64,000 nucleotides of DNA, from positions 1,426,001-1,490,000 of the forward strand of contig NZ_CP138995.1 in assembly GCF_044596045.1 (NCBI RefSeq), in the 5' to 3' direction. Shown one piece after another: positions 48,866 to 58,446 of the stretch. The notes under the pieces were generated by a model. It was not told where the DNA came from. It ran no database searches and worked only from the letters and a program-made list of their open reading frames with translations. The DNA is from Flagellimonas sp947499585 (GTDB lineage Bacteria > Bacteroidota > Bacteroidia > Flavobacteriales > Flavobacteriaceae). The position numbers were made by a program, and so were the translations under genes. The first letter of the stretch is position 1. Each line of letters opens with the position of its first letter.

Positions 48866-50077
48866 ATGACTTATAAAGAGACTTTGAATTGGATGTTTCA
48901 TCAACTTCCAATGTATCAACAAAAAGGGCCAGATGCGCTAAAAAATAAGTTAGACAACATTATTTGTTTTTCCGAAGCTCTAGGAAATCCCCATCAGAAA
49001 TTTAAAAGCATACACGTAGCAGGAACAAATGGAAAAGGTTCAAGCAGCCACATGCTTGCTTCTATTCTTCAGGAAGCGGGATATAAGGTCGGCCTGTATA
49101 CATCACCGCATCTAAAGGATTTTAGAGAACGAATCAAAATCAATGGAAAAACTATTGACAAAAGCACTGTAAAGCACTTCATAAAAGCCCACAAACCATT
49201 TTTAGAAGGCAATGAGCTTTCTTTTTTTGAAATGACTGTTGGGATGGCCTTTCATTTTTTTGCGGAAGAAAAAGTAGACATTGCTGTTGTGGAAGTTGGT
49301 TTGGGCGGTAGATTGGATTCTACAAATATTATCGTTCCGGAAGTTTCCTTAATTACCAATATAGGATTAGATCATACCCAAATCTTAGGAGGTACTTTGG
49401 AAAAAATAGCCTTAGAAAAAGCGGGTATAATAAAGAGAAATATTCCCGTGGTTATTAGTGAGAGACAAACTGAAACTGAAACAATCTTTAAATTAATTGC
49501 AGCACAAAAGAATTCAGAAATTGTTTTCGCTGATGAACTTCCAGTTAAAAATTATAAAACTGATTTACTAGGGGACTATCAGCAAAAGAATATTCAAGGT
49601 GTGGTAGCTACAATTAAAAGGTTGAAAAGCTTTAAGGTTGAGAACGCTCATATAAAAGCTGGACTTAAAAAATGTGTTTATAACACGGGCCTTTTGGGAA
49701 GATGGCAAATTCTGGGTGAAAAACCAAAAATTGTATGTGATACGGCACACAATAAAGAGGGACTTAGCCTAGTACTAGAGCAAATAAGAAAATGTGAATC
49801 TCCACGAGTACATTTTGTTCTAGGTTTTGTAAATGATAAAGCTCTGGATGATGTACTTAGCTTATTTCCTAAAAATGCAGAATATTACTTTGTAAAACCT
49901 AATGTGCCTAGAGGATTGCAGGCTAAGGATTTAAAAGGTTATGCAGGAAAATTTGGACTTAAGGGAGAGATTTCTCCATCTGTAAAAAAAGGTTTGGAGA
50001 AGGCTTTACGGAATGCAAAGGATGATGATTTAATTTATGTTGGAGGCAGTACGTTTGTAGTTGCTGAAGTGGTTTAG
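48866..50077 (+). CDS. folC: Folylpolyglutamate synthase / dihydrofolate synthase
   Basis: A 403-residue Mur-ligase-fold enzyme that adds glutamate to folates. The ATP P-loop is HVAGTNGKGSSS (Gly53-Ser59), followed by a metal-site region with VVEVGLGGRLDSTN. The C-terminal domain carries the late DTAHNKEGL motif. It begins immediately after the TonB-like stop with no gap, so it is part of that transcript, although the function is unrelated. Confidence 0.95.
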   Translation: MTYKETLNWMFHQLPMYQQKGPDALKNKLDNIICFSEALGNPHQKFKSIHVAGTNGKGSSSHMLASILQEAGYKVGLYTSPHLKDFRERIKINGKTIDKSTVKHFIKAHKPFLEGNELSFFEMTVGMAFHFFAEEKVDIAVVEVGLGGRLDSTNIIVPEVSLITNIGLDHTQILGGTLEKIALEKAGIIKRNIPVVISERQTETETIFKLIAAQKNSEIVFADELPVKNYKTDLLGDYQQKNIQGVVATIKRLKSFKVENAHIKAGLKKCVYNTGLLGRWQILGEKPKIVCDTAHNKEGLSLVLEQIRKCESPRVHFVLGFVNDKALDDVLSLFPKNAEYYFVKPNVPRGLQAKDLKGYAGKFGLKGEISPSVKKGLEKALRNAKDDDLIYVGGSTFVVAEVV

Positions 50078-50097
50078 ATATTTTACGTTTTTTCTTT

Positions 50098-50126
50098 TTG
50101 GTAACCAAAAAATGATGCTATATTTG
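50098..50126 (+). promoter_or_regulatory. Promoter of tRNA-Val (TAC)
   Basis: TTG at 50098-50100, 18 nt, then a perfect TAnnTTTG (TATATTTG, 50119-50126), 17 nt before the tRNA start. It has the same form as the rRNA promoter. Confidence 0.75.
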
Positions 50127-50143
50127 CACTCCGTTTTAAGAAC

Positions 50144-50218
50144 GGGCGCGTAGCTCAGTTGGTTCAGAGCACCTGGTTTACACCCAGGGGGTCAGGGGTT
50201 CGAATCCCTTCGCGCCCA
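50144..50218 (+). tRNA. tRNA-Val (TAC)
   Basis: 75 nt with acceptor GGGCGCG/CGCGCCC, discriminator A, and anticodon TAC at 50179-50181 in the loop TTTACAC closed by CCTGG/CCAGG. CCA is not encoded. It has its own promoter and terminator. Confidence 0.95.
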
Positions 50219-50225
50219 CAATTAG

Positions 50226-50252
50226 AAACCCACCTTATACAGGTGGGTTTTC
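50226..50252 (+). terminator. Terminator after tRNA-Val (TAC)
   Basis: A perfect 10-bp stem (AAACCCACCT/AGGTGGGTTT, loop TATAC) ending in T's, directly after the tRNA. Confidence 0.88.
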
Positions 50253-50488
50253 GCATTTTATGTACTCTGTTGTCATCAGTAGGTAGACAAATTCTTCAAT
50301 TTTTTATAAAAGTTACTTCCTATTTTGTATCCTTTCGTTTACAACCTCTTTTCTATTTATTTTCAGGTTTTTAAAGGCTGATAAGTAAGCAATCCCGATA
50401 AATATTTACGTAAACCCTTATCGGATGAACCTACAATATGCTGTTTTTGTGGTAATTATATAAACAGTTTAACCAAACCGCCATAAAC

Positions 50489-50938
50489 ATGAGAAAACTT
50501 ATTCAGCATTTTTTCTCTGCCCATAAAGCCCAGCCAGAGGAACATAAGGATGTATTGGAATCTAAATATGTAAAATCTGGACTTACCCTTCAAGAGGCTA
50601 CTGAAATAAGACAAAAGATACAGGAGGCTTTTGAAAATGATAAAGTCTACAAGAACAATGCAATAGGTCTTAATGATCTTTCACAACATATTTCAAAGGA
50701 TAGATACAAGGTTTCACAAGTACTAAATGAATATTTGGCAAAAAACTTTTATTCTTTATTAAATCACTATAGAGTAAAAGAGGCAAAAGATCTACTCATA
50801 TCCCAACCATTTCTTAGTGTAAAGGCGGTAATGTATGAAGTGGGTTTTAATAGTAAGACCAGTTTTTATAGCGCATTCAAAAAAGATACTGGTTTAAGTC
50901 CAAATGATTTCCGCAGTATGGCAGTATATGCTTCTTAA
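50489..50938 (+). CDS. Small AraC-type helix-turn-helix regulator
   Basis: A 149-residue protein whose C-terminal ~95 residues form the AraC/XylS double helix-turn-helix (LNDLSQHISKDRYKVSQVLNEYLAKNFYSLLNHYRVKEAKDLL... and AVMYEVGFNSKTSFYSAFKKDTGLSPNDFR). The N-terminal ~50 residues are too short for an effector domain and contain only a helical, charged segment. In Bacteroidota such a C-terminal domain is often attached to a long sensor; here it stands alone, so it may respond to a partner. It lies 484 nt upstream of the SusC gene on the same strand and is a candidate regulator of that operon. Confidence 0.85.
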   Translation: MRKLIQHFFSAHKAQPEEHKDVLESKYVKSGLTLQEATEIRQKIQEAFENDKVYKNNAIGLNDLSQHISKDRYKVSQVLNEYLAKNFYSLLNHYRVKEAKDLLISQPFLSVKAVMYEVGFNSKTSFYSAFKKDTGLSPNDFRSMAVYAS

Positions 50939-51422
50939 AGCAATTTTCATTAAACTTTCCTACCACACAATTTCTTCTTTTAAACAAAGGTTTTCTGTTA
51001 GTAATAGAGATTTCCATACCCTCTAGAATCTACTTCGATATTGTCTTACGTAGACCAGTTTAATTCAATTAAATATTTATAAATCAAACAGATAACATCA
51101 GGTTTGTTAAAATTTAACAAACCTTTTAAAGTAGTGGCCAAAGATAATTAACTGTTAAAAAAGGTATTTCCCGTTGGGCGTGAATTATTTTATTGTTCGT
51201 CCCGTTTTAAAAGTACTTTAAATCTAGGGGTATACAATTGTTTTGTAGTTGCAATTGTAAAGGTAAGGCGGTGAGAGGCCTTACTACCTTAAAATAGAGA
51301 CTTTCCAATAAGTTTTGTTTTCGTACTAGGGAGTATTATTTGAATTAGCTATCAAACACCTTATCCCGCCTGCCTTTCTCAGTTGCGCTAACTCATTAAT
51401 TACTAACAAAACTTTTAACTCT
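50939..51422 (+). promoter_or_regulatory. Long leader/intergenic region before susC with two hairpins
   Basis: The 484-nt gap has no gene. A perfect 8-bp inverted repeat (TACAATTG at 51233-51240, CAATTGTA at 51252-51259) is followed at once by a second hairpin whose 7-bp core is GTAAGGC/GCCTTAC (51263-51269 with 51278-51284), extended with a bulge. These are likely RNA structures or a regulator site in the operon leader. I see no perfect TAnnTTTG. Confidence 0.5.
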
Positions 51423-54400
51423 ATGAAAGTAAAGAAGCTATTTGGGACGCTCATCTTTATGTTATTATGTATAACATTAGCTCGATCTCAAGAAAAAACG
51501 ATTACCGGTACAATCATTGATCAGACAGGGATACCACTACCCGGGGTCAATATTGTAGTCGACGGTACTACAAATGGAACCCAATCAGATTTTGATGGCA
51601 ACTACTCCATTGTAGCAAGTATTGGTCAAACATTGGTGTACACTTACCTTGGTCAAAGACCGGCAAGGAGGCTTGTTGGTGCACAAAGTGTTATAGATAT
51701 TCAAATGGAGGAGGATGCGCAGGCCTTAGAAGAGGTAGTGGTAACGGCATTGGGTATTAAAAGGGAAAAGCAAGCCTTAGGATACGCAGTTGCCTCAGTT
51801 TCTTCAGAACAATTGGAAGAAAAAGCTGAAGGAGATTTAGGAAGAGTCTTAATTGGTAAAGCATCTGGTGTTAATATTACACAGCAGAGTGGACTTTCTG
51901 GATCGGGAACAAACATTATTATTAGGGGATACAGTTCCTTTAGCCAAAGTAATCAACCTTTGTTCATTGTAGATGGTGTTCCTTTTAATGGAGATACCAA
52001 TGCTTCAGGTAGACAGGGATCCAGACAAGATTTTATCAACGGTAACAACGGGTCTAGTAGGTTTTTAGATTTAGATCCCAACAGTATAGAAAGCGTCAAC
52101 GTGCTAAAAGGTTTGGCTGCATCCACACTTTATGGATCTTTGGGTAGGAATGGTGTTATTTTAATAACAACAAAGGCTGGCGCTGGTGGTCAAGGTGCTA
52201 AGAAGACAGAAATCACAGTAAATAGTTCTTTGTTTTTTAACGAGATTGCCTCTACTCCAGAGTATCAAAATCAATATGGGAATGGTTTTGACCAGTCCTT
52301 TGGATGGTTCTTTAGTAATTGGGGCCCTAGTTTTGATAGGGGCGGAGTCTCTGGTTGGGGAAACAGTACAGCTTTTGATTCCAATGGAACACTTCCACAC
52401 CCTTATTCAACTTCCGCTGCTGGGCAACAGGCTTTTCCAGAATTTGCTGGTGCAAGATATGAGTGGAGACCATATGATAGTTTTGGGGATTTTTTTAAAA
52501 CCGGAACGGTTACTAATTTATCTATAAATGCAACTGGTAGTTCCGATGATGGTAAAATATCCTACAATGCCAATTATGGTCACTTAAAGGATATCGGGTT
52601 TACTCCGGGTAACAGTTTAAACAGAAACAATTTTGGTATTGGTGGTAGAGCGGTTCTTAGTAACAAGTTCACAGTTACTGGGGCGTTAAATTTTGCAAGA
52701 ACAAAGTTTATGTCTCCTCCGGTGGCCTTGAGTCAAGGTAACGGAGCAACCGGTTCAGGTTCTTCAGTATTTGGAGATTTATTCTTTACGCCAAGGAGTA
52801 TTGATGTACTTGGGCTTCCTTTTCAAAGTCCAATTGATGGTAGAAGTATTTATTACCGTGATGGTAATGACATTCAACATCCATTGTGGACTGCGAACAA
52901 TGCGGGAACAGAACAAGAAACCAACCGGGTTTTTGGTAACATGGGCATACAATACCAATTTAATGATAATTTAAACCTTATTTATAGGGTTGGTATTGAC
53001 GTTTACAGCGAAAACAACCTAAATTTTCAAAACAAAGGAGGAATCAATGGAAACGTTCCACAGCCCAGATTGGCTAGTGGTATTTATGAAACATGGAACA
53101 ATACCAATACTATTTGGGATCATAATCTTGCAATCAACGGAGATTACGATATAACTGAAAAGGTTGGAACAACATTTAATGTTGGTGTCAATGGAAGAAG
53201 GGAAGTATTTGATCAGCAAGGAGTTGCAAGTGATGCGCAACAGGTATTTGATGTTCTAAGGCATTTCAATTTCCTAAATCAGAATGAGATTCAACAAACT
53301 TCACAACGTAACCTGGTCGGATTCTATGGGCAATTAGAATTTGATTATGATAACTATCTGTATGTAACCCTAGCAGGAAGAAACGATTGGGTTTCCAACC
53401 TATCAACGGCTAACAGGTCACTTTTTTATCCTAGTGCAAGTATTTCTTTTGTGCCAACAAAGGCTTTTGATGGTCTTAAAAGTGAAAATGTACTCAACTA
53501 TTTGAAAATAAGAGCTGGGTATGGTACTTCAGCTGGATTCCCAGATGCGAATTCAGATAATTTCCCGGTTTCTAACCGACTAGTTTTGGATACTCAAGAT
53601 TTCCAAGATCCAACCGGAACCAATGTTGTGACGAATACAAGTCCGTTAACGCTTGGAAATCCAAATTTAAAGCCTGAACAAGTTTCGGAAATAGAATTAG
53701 GTGTTGAAACTAGATGGTGGGATGGTAGAATTACGCTTGATGCCTCGGTTTATGAGCGTACTACCACGGATTTGATAGTTCAACAACCTTTAGATCCTTC
53801 CTCTGGTTTTTTCCAAACAAACACCAATGTTGGTGAAATTAAGGGAGAAGGGGTTGAAATTGATCTTGGATTGAATTTTTTCAGGAGTCAAGAAGAAGGA
53901 GGTTTTAACTGGAATACCAATGTCAACTTTACTGCTAATGAGTCTGAGGTTATAGACCTAGGGCAGGAAACAGATTTGATCGTATATTCTGGTTTTGGTA
54001 ACCTAGGAAACGCGGCAATAGAAGGACAGCCTTTAGGGGTAATATATGGAACACGTATTCTAAGAGATGCCAATGGCCAATTTGTGGTGAACAGTATTGG
54101 AGATTTTGTTCAAGATCCACAAGATGGGGTAATTGGTGATCCAAATCCGGATTTTGTAGCGAACATCAACAACACTTTCTCTTATAAAAACTTCAGTTTT
54201 GGATTTCAGTTCAACTGGACCCAAGGCGGAGATGTGTGGTCCAGTACTATTTCTACCTTATTGGGTAGAGGTCTCATTGTTGAAACACTTGATCGTGAAA
54301 ATACATTTGTATTACCTGGTGTCCAAAGTGATGGCCGCGTAAATGACGTGCAGATAAACAACTCAGATTATTTTTTCAATAACATTTTGGGAAATATTTC

Positions 54401-54674
54401 TGAATTACAAGTGTTCGATGCTACCGTACTTCGTTTACAGGAAGTTACATTAGGATACTCTTTACCTAAGAAATTTTTGGAAGACACGCCTTTTGGTGCA
54501 CTTTCTTTCACTGTTTCTGGATTCAATCTTTGGTATGATGCAATTAACACTCCTAATGGTGCCAATTTTGACCCCAATACGTCAGGTACAGGAGTAGGTA
54601 ACGGATTTGGTTTCGATTTCCTTAATGGACCAAGTTCAAGAAGATATGGATTCAGTGTAAAAGCAACATTCTAA
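51423..54674 (+). CDS. SusC/RagA-family TonB-linked outer-membrane transporter
   Basis: A 1083-residue barrel protein. A signal peptide (about 1-22) precedes a carboxypeptidase-regulatory-like domain (about 24-105: GTIIDQTGIPLPGVNIVVDGTTNGTQ), a TonB-box region (ALEEVVVTALGIKREKQALGYA), the plug with GLAASTLYGSLGRNGVILITTKAG, and the beta-barrel ending in YGFSVKATF. SusC-type proteins import oligosaccharides or peptides with a SusD lid, and the SusD gene starts 1 nt after its stop. No glycoside hydrolase is nearby, so the substrate is unknown. A structured leader lies upstream. Confidence 0.95.
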   Translation: MKVKKLFGTLIFMLLCITLARSQEKTITGTIIDQTGIPLPGVNIVVDGTTNGTQSDFDGNYSIVASIGQTLVYTYLGQRPARRLVGAQSVIDIQMEEDAQALEEVVVTALGIKREKQALGYAVASVSSEQLEEKAEGDLGRVLIGKASGVNITQQSGLSGSGTNIIIRGYSSFSQSNQPLFIVDGVPFNGDTNASGRQGSRQDFINGNNGSSRFLDLDPNSIESVNVLKGLAASTLYGSLGRNGVILITTKAGAGGQGAKKTEITVNSSLFFNEIASTPEYQNQYGNGFDQSFGWFFSNWGPSFDRGGVSGWGNSTAFDSNGTLPHPYSTSAAGQQAFPEFAGARYEWRPYDSFGDFFKTGTVTNLSINATGSSDDGKISYNANYGHLKDIGFTPGNSLNRNNFGIGGRAVLSNKFTVTGALNFARTKFMSPPVALSQGNGATGSGSSVFGDLFFTPRSIDVLGLPFQSPIDGRSIYYRDGNDIQHPLWTANNAGTEQETNRVFGNMGIQYQFNDNLNLIYRVGIDVYSENNLNFQNKGGINGNVPQPRLASGIYETWNNTNTIWDHNLAINGDYDITEKVGTTFNVGVNGRREVFDQQGVASDAQQVFDVLRHFNFLNQNEIQQTSQRNLVGFYGQLEFDYDNYLYVTLAGRNDWVSNLSTANRSLFYPSASISFVPTKAFDGLKSENVLNYLKIRAGYGTSAGFPDANSDNFPVSNRLVLDTQDFQDPTGTNVVTNTSPLTLGNPNLKPEQVSEIELGVETRWWDGRITLDASVYERTTTDLIVQQPLDPSSGFFQTNTNVGEIKGEGVEIDLGLNFFRSQEEGGFNWNTNVNFTANESEVIDLGQETDLIVYSGFGNLGNAAIEGQPLGVIYGTRILRDANGQFVVNSIGDFVQDPQDGVIGDPNPDFVANINNTFSYKNFSFGFQFNWTQGGDVWSSTISTLLGRGLIVETLDRENTFVLPGVQSDGRVNDVQINNSDYFFNNILGNISELQVFDATVLRLQEVTLGYSLPKKFLEDTPFGALSFTVSGFNLWYDAINTPNGANFDPNTSGTGVGNGFGFDFLNGPSSRRYGFSVKATF

Positions 54675-54675
54675 G

Positions 54676-56430
54676 ATGACTAAAAAAGATAGAAAAATGA
54701 AAATAAGAAGCAAACATATAGCAATGAGTCTTTTTACTGGACTCTTGATGATGACCTCTTGCGAAGTCACTGAGCTAGATATAACAAATGACCCAAATTT
54801 TCTAACACCTGATTTAGCAGCCCCAGATTTCTTTATTACTTCTATACAAGAAGATTTTGCTAGACAATTGGATGGCGATGTTTCAGGTGATCCAAATGAT
54901 AATTTTGTAACTGGTGGTTTTCAATTCGGAGATGGGCTTTCACCCTTGGGAATGGAGCTTACCAGAGTAATGCAAATGTCCAGTAGGGACTATGAAAGTA
55001 CTTACCAAGATAGTGATGTTGATGATGAATGGGATAATGCCTATAGAGGAATTCTTTTTGATATCAGATTAATGACGCCATTGGCGGAAGAAGCAGGTCA
55101 AACACGGCATTTAGGTATAGCTCAATTTATTGAAGCATATACGATTTCCTCTTTGGTAGACTTTTTTGGCGATATTCCATATACAGAAGCAGTTCAAGCT
55201 CCAGAGATTGTTAATGCAACTTTAGATAGTGGTGCATCCGTTTATGAGGCTGCACTTGCACTTTTGGATCAGGCGATTATCAATTTCACCAATACGGCAT
55301 CTACCAATCCGCCTGTGGAGCTTTTTTATGGAAATGACTATACAAAGTGGGTTAAGGCAGCCAATACCTTAAAAATGAAACTCTACCTTCAAACTAGATT
55401 GGTAGATCCCGGAGCAATAGATGCCTTTAATGCAATTGTCAATTCTGGAGATTACATTACGGATACCGCGGATGATTTTGATTTTGTTTGGCCAGGTACA
55501 AGTGCTGCACAGCCAGATAATAGGCATCCAAGATATGGATTGAACTATGTTTCCAATGGACCTGGGGATTATGCTTCAAACTGGTTGATGAACAAAATGC
55601 AAACAACCAATGATCCTAGAATTAGGTACTACTTTTATAGACAGACCAATGAAGTTCCTGGGCAGGAGATTCCAGCGGATGAGCAAACGTTGAGATGTTC
55701 ACTACAAACTCCACCATTGCATTATACCACAGGAGGTTTTACTTTTTGTAATCTTCCAAATGGCTATTGGGGCAGGGATCATGGAGATGATGAAGGTGCT
55801 CCACCAGATGGCCCAAAACGTACAACTTGGGGAGTGTATCCTGCAGGTGGGCGTTTTGATGATGATAGTTTTAGTCCTGTTTCGCAGCCAACGGATCCTC
55901 TATCTAACGGAGGTTTGGGGGCCGGGATTACTCCAATACTAAATGCTTTTATGGTAGATTTTTGGAAAGCAGAAATAGAACTGGCTCAAGGTAATGCAGG
56001 ATTGGCTCAAGGTTTCCTGGAAGCGGGAATTACAAAACAGATAGCAAAAGCGAGAAGTTTTGTATCAGTAGATCCTAATGCTGATCTCTCTTTTGAACCT
56101 CTATCATCGGATGTAACGGATTTCATTAACGGCGTGGTTGCTGATTTTGGCTCCGCAACGGGAGATGATCAGTGGAATATCTTAGCAGAAAGTTATTTTG
56201 TTGCGCATTACGGAAACGGAATAGAAACGTATAACTTTTATAGAAGAACTGGATTTCCTAATAGTTTACAACCTAATAGAGAGTTAGATCCAGGAAGTTT
56301 CCCAAGATCTATGTTCTATCCTAATCAGGCGGTGACTTCAAATTCCAACATTACGCAAAAAGCAAACCTTGCGGTACAAGTATTTTGGGATAATAATCCA
56401 GCGGGACCTTCATTCCCTAATTCGAACTAA
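54676..56430 (+). CDS. SusD/RagB-family nutrient-binding outer-membrane lipoprotein
   Basis: A 584-residue lipoprotein in the SusD-like_2 style. An in-frame ATG at 54697 gives a standard lipoprotein signal (lipobox MMTSC) and is probably the true start. The helical core contains YTISSLVDFFGDIPYTEAVQ and KAANTLKMKLYLQTR, typical of SusD tetratricopeptide-like repeats. It forms the lid over the SusC barrel and binds the substrate. The first start is 1 nt after the susC stop, so the genes are coupled. No enzyme in the same operon gives away the substrate. Confidence 0.93.
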   Translation: MTKKDRKMKIRSKHIAMSLFTGLLMMTSCEVTELDITNDPNFLTPDLAAPDFFITSIQEDFARQLDGDVSGDPNDNFVTGGFQFGDGLSPLGMELTRVMQMSSRDYESTYQDSDVDDEWDNAYRGILFDIRLMTPLAEEAGQTRHLGIAQFIEAYTISSLVDFFGDIPYTEAVQAPEIVNATLDSGASVYEAALALLDQAIINFTNTASTNPPVELFYGNDYTKWVKAANTLKMKLYLQTRLVDPGAIDAFNAIVNSGDYITDTADDFDFVWPGTSAAQPDNRHPRYGLNYVSNGPGDYASNWLMNKMQTTNDPRIRYYFYRQTNEVPGQEIPADEQTLRCSLQTPPLHYTTGGFTFCNLPNGYWGRDHGDDEGAPPDGPKRTTWGVYPAGGRFDDDSFSPVSQPTDPLSNGGLGAGITPILNAFMVDFWKAEIELAQGNAGLAQGFLEAGITKQIAKARSFVSVDPNADLSFEPLSSDVTDFINGVVADFGSATGDDQWNILAESYFVAHYGNGIETYNFYRRTGFPNSLQPNRELDPGSFPRSMFYPNQAVTSNSNITQKANLAVQVFWDNNPAGPSFPNSN

Positions 56431-56459
56431 TTAAAGCAATGACTGATAAAAATAATATT

Positions 56460-57341
56460 ATGAAAAAAATAAGAACATACATATTATTCGCTATAGGGTT
56501 GATGACAGCTGTTTCCTGTTCGGAGGAAAAGATAGTGGATGACGTACAAGCAACCGTTGCGCGTGGTTTAGTATTAAGGACAGTAACCACCTTAGGGGAT
56601 AATTTTAATATTTTAGACACAAGTTCAGTGTGGGGAAGGACTTTGGAAGCACAAGACGCTGAAGGTGGTGCTCTACTTTCGGAAATAAGAGTCTTTGTTA
56701 CATTTGTTGACAATACCATAGAGGATGGTGACCCTGATTTAAGTACAGATGAAGCTCCTCTGCCAACTGTATCAGCTTCTAGCTTTACTGAAGGACCATT
56801 TGGATTTCCGAGGGGAGACGTGAGTGCGACTTATTCGGAAGCAATTGCTGCTACGGGTATAGATTTTGATGATATTGATGGAGGGGATGCATTTAATTTT
56901 AGATTAGAAGCAGTACTTACAGACGGTCGCGTATTTACCAACAACGCTGCAGGTACAGTAGCTAATGGTTCGTTTTTTAGCTCTCCATTTGCATATACTT
57001 CTCCTGTAGTTTGTCCGCCAACAGTTCCTACAGCAGGTGACTGGACTATAAATTTTCAAGATTCTTTTGGAGATGGTTGGAACAACGCAGCTTTTAGAGT
57101 TAGTATTGATGGTACCGAAACTGACTATACCTTAGCCAATGGTTTTGGTGGTTCAGAGACATTTGCGGTTTCTGGCAGTGCACAGGTAATCTCTATCGTT
57201 TTTATATCAGGTGATTTTGACGGCGAAGTAACGGGGCAAGTTATTTCGGCTAATGGAAATACTGTGGTAGATATTGATGGCGTTAATGGTACTATAACAG
57301 CAGAGGCAGAACTCATTGATTATTGTTTAAATAATCTATAG
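56460..57341 (+). CDS. Third lipoprotein of the SusCD operon, unknown function
   Basis: A 293-residue lipoprotein from the ATG at 56460; a longer frame from 56439 is less likely. The lipobox is AVSC (Cys20). The chain is acidic and rich in Asp/Gly/Thr, with a late segment (DWTINFQDSFGDGWNNAAFRVSIDG) that resembles a beta-sandwich or lectin-like repeat. It lies 29 nt after the SusD-like gene stop and ends at a strong terminator, so it completes the uptake operon. It may bind the transported molecule on the surface, by analogy with SusE/SusF; this is inference. Confidence 0.75.
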   Translation: MKKIRTYILFAIGLMTAVSCSEEKIVDDVQATVARGLVLRTVTTLGDNFNILDTSSVWGRTLEAQDAEGGALLSEIRVFVTFVDNTIEDGDPDLSTDEAPLPTVSASSFTEGPFGFPRGDVSATYSEAIAATGIDFDDIDGGDAFNFRLEAVLTDGRVFTNNAAGTVANGSFFSSPFAYTSPVVCPPTVPTAGDWTINFQDSFGDGWNNAAFRVSIDGTETDYTLANGFGGSETFAVSGSAQVISIVFISGDFDGEVTGQVISANGNTVVDIDGVNGTITAEAELIDYCLNNL

Positions 57342-57362
57342 TTTAATTATATTAATTAATAT

Positions 57363-57392
57363 AAAAAGGGTCGTTCCAGAACGACCCTTTTT
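57363..57392 (+). terminator. Terminator of the SusCD operon
   Basis: A perfect 13-bp stem (core GGGTCGTT/AACGACCC, loop CCAG) flanked by A-run and T-run, about 20 nt after the last stop. Confidence 0.92.
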
Positions 57393-57442
57393 TATTATAC
57401 AAAAAACTGTGTTGAGTCCTATCTTTTTATTTGCTTTGCGGT

Positions 57443-57853
57443 ATGATTGCCACAATTTGTAGAAAAGCACATTTTAATGCAGCACATAGACTGCATAATC
57501 CTAATTGGAGCGATGAAAAAAATGTTGAGGTTTTTGGTAAATGCAATAGCCCTAACTATCATGGGCATAATTTTGATTTGGAAGTAAGAATTAGAGGGGA
57601 GGTAAATCCAGATACAGGTTTTGTAATGGATTTAGCGGTTTTAGGCACCCTGATCAAAGAAGAAATAGAAGACAGGTTTGATCATAAGAACCTAAATGAA
57701 GATTGTCCAGAGTTTTTTGAGATACTGCCTACAACAGAATATTTTGTAAAGATTATTTATGATATTTTGAAACCGGAACTGGAAAAAAATCAATTACTGC
57801 ATATTACGCTTCATGAAACTCAAAAGAATTCCGCGGAGTATGGGGATTGGTGA
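57443..57853 (+). CDS. queD: 6-carboxytetrahydropterin synthase (QueD/PTPS family)
   Basis: A 136-residue enzyme that turns dihydroneopterin triphosphate into carboxytetrahydropterin on the way to queuosine, or a related pterin. Zinc ligands are His15 (FNAAHRL), His40 and His42 (YHGHNF); catalytic Cys34 (GKCNSPNY) is in place. I use the ATG at 57443 because an upstream TTG at 57431 is less likely. The length is typical. It has its own transcription unit, followed at once by a tRNA gene. Confidence 0.93.
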   Translation: MIATICRKAHFNAAHRLHNPNWSDEKNVEVFGKCNSPNYHGHNFDLEVRIRGEVNPDTGFVMDLAVLGTLIKEEIEDRFDHKNLNEDCPEFFEILPTTEYFVKIIYDILKPELEKNQLLHITLHETQKNSAEYGDW

Positions 57854-57885
57854 CAATTTTACGATATTGCACTTCTTTTCTTAAT

Positions 57886-57960
57886 GGGATATTAGCTCAG
57901 TTGGTTTAGAGCGCTGCCTTGACAGGGCAGAGGTCACTGGTTCGAATCCAGTATATCCCA
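57886..57960 (+). tRNA. tRNA-Val (GAC)
   Basis: 75 nt with acceptor GGGATAT/ATATCCC, discriminator A, anticodon GAC at 57921-57923 in the loop TTGACAG closed by CTGCC/GGCAG. It lies 32 nt after queD. Together with tRNA-Val (TAC) at 50144 it gives the window both valine isoacceptors. Confidence 0.94.
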
Positions 57961-57965
57961 CTTTT

Positions 57966-58337
57966 TCAGAAACTTATAGTACAAGCCTGAGATTTTCCAA
58001 ACCATTTTACTCTGTTTTTTGAAGCAAGATTGTAAATAGTATCTCTTACAATCCTTGGAATAAATGCTAATAAGGCAGAGACCAATCGCCATTTGGGTAT
58101 TTTAGAAATAATTTTTAAAAAACCATCAGAGTGCGTATGTTTTCCATGTTCATCAAAAAGAATTACGGTTTCCAATTGATTTGTTGAAAATCCATATTGC
58201 CGTAACAGGTTTTGCCCTTGCGGAGATTGAAAAGGCACAAATTGAAAAATATCTTCAGGGGCAAATTTTAACAACCACCCTACTACACCATTACATAGGT
58301 TGCATTCCCCATCAAAAACAATAACACTTTTTTCCAT
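57966..58337 (-). CDS. DCC-family thiol-disulfide oxidoreductase (DUF393)
   Basis: A 123-residue protein with the eponymous DxxCxxC motif near the start (FDGECNLCNGVVGWLL, Cys12 and Cys15) and a thioredoxin-like region. The family is presumed to handle thiol-disulfide exchange, but no substrate is known. It converges with the tRNA-Val gene, and its stop is 5 nt from the tRNA end. The next gene (murF) lies upstream on the minus strand and ends about 110 nt away. Confidence 0.9.
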   Translation of the reverse strand: MEKSVIVFDGECNLCNGVVGWLLKFAPEDIFQFVPFQSPQGQNLLRQYGFSTNQLETVILFDEHGKHTHSDGFLKIISKIPKWRLVSALLAFIPRIVRDTIYNLASKNRVKWFGKSQACTISF

Positions 58338-58446
58338 GATCCATTTGGTTTGTCAACTACTATGTCGGACAAAACAAAAGGACATTTCAAGAAATCTTGC
58401 AATAAATGCCTGATTTTATAAGTATTATGATTTATTTATGACTTCA

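Noticed and set aside
46899..50077. Functional link between folC and the TonB energising genes.
   Set aside because: folC abuts the tonB-like gene, but the enzymes are unrelated and abutment by transcript sharing is common. No evidence of a joint role is visible.
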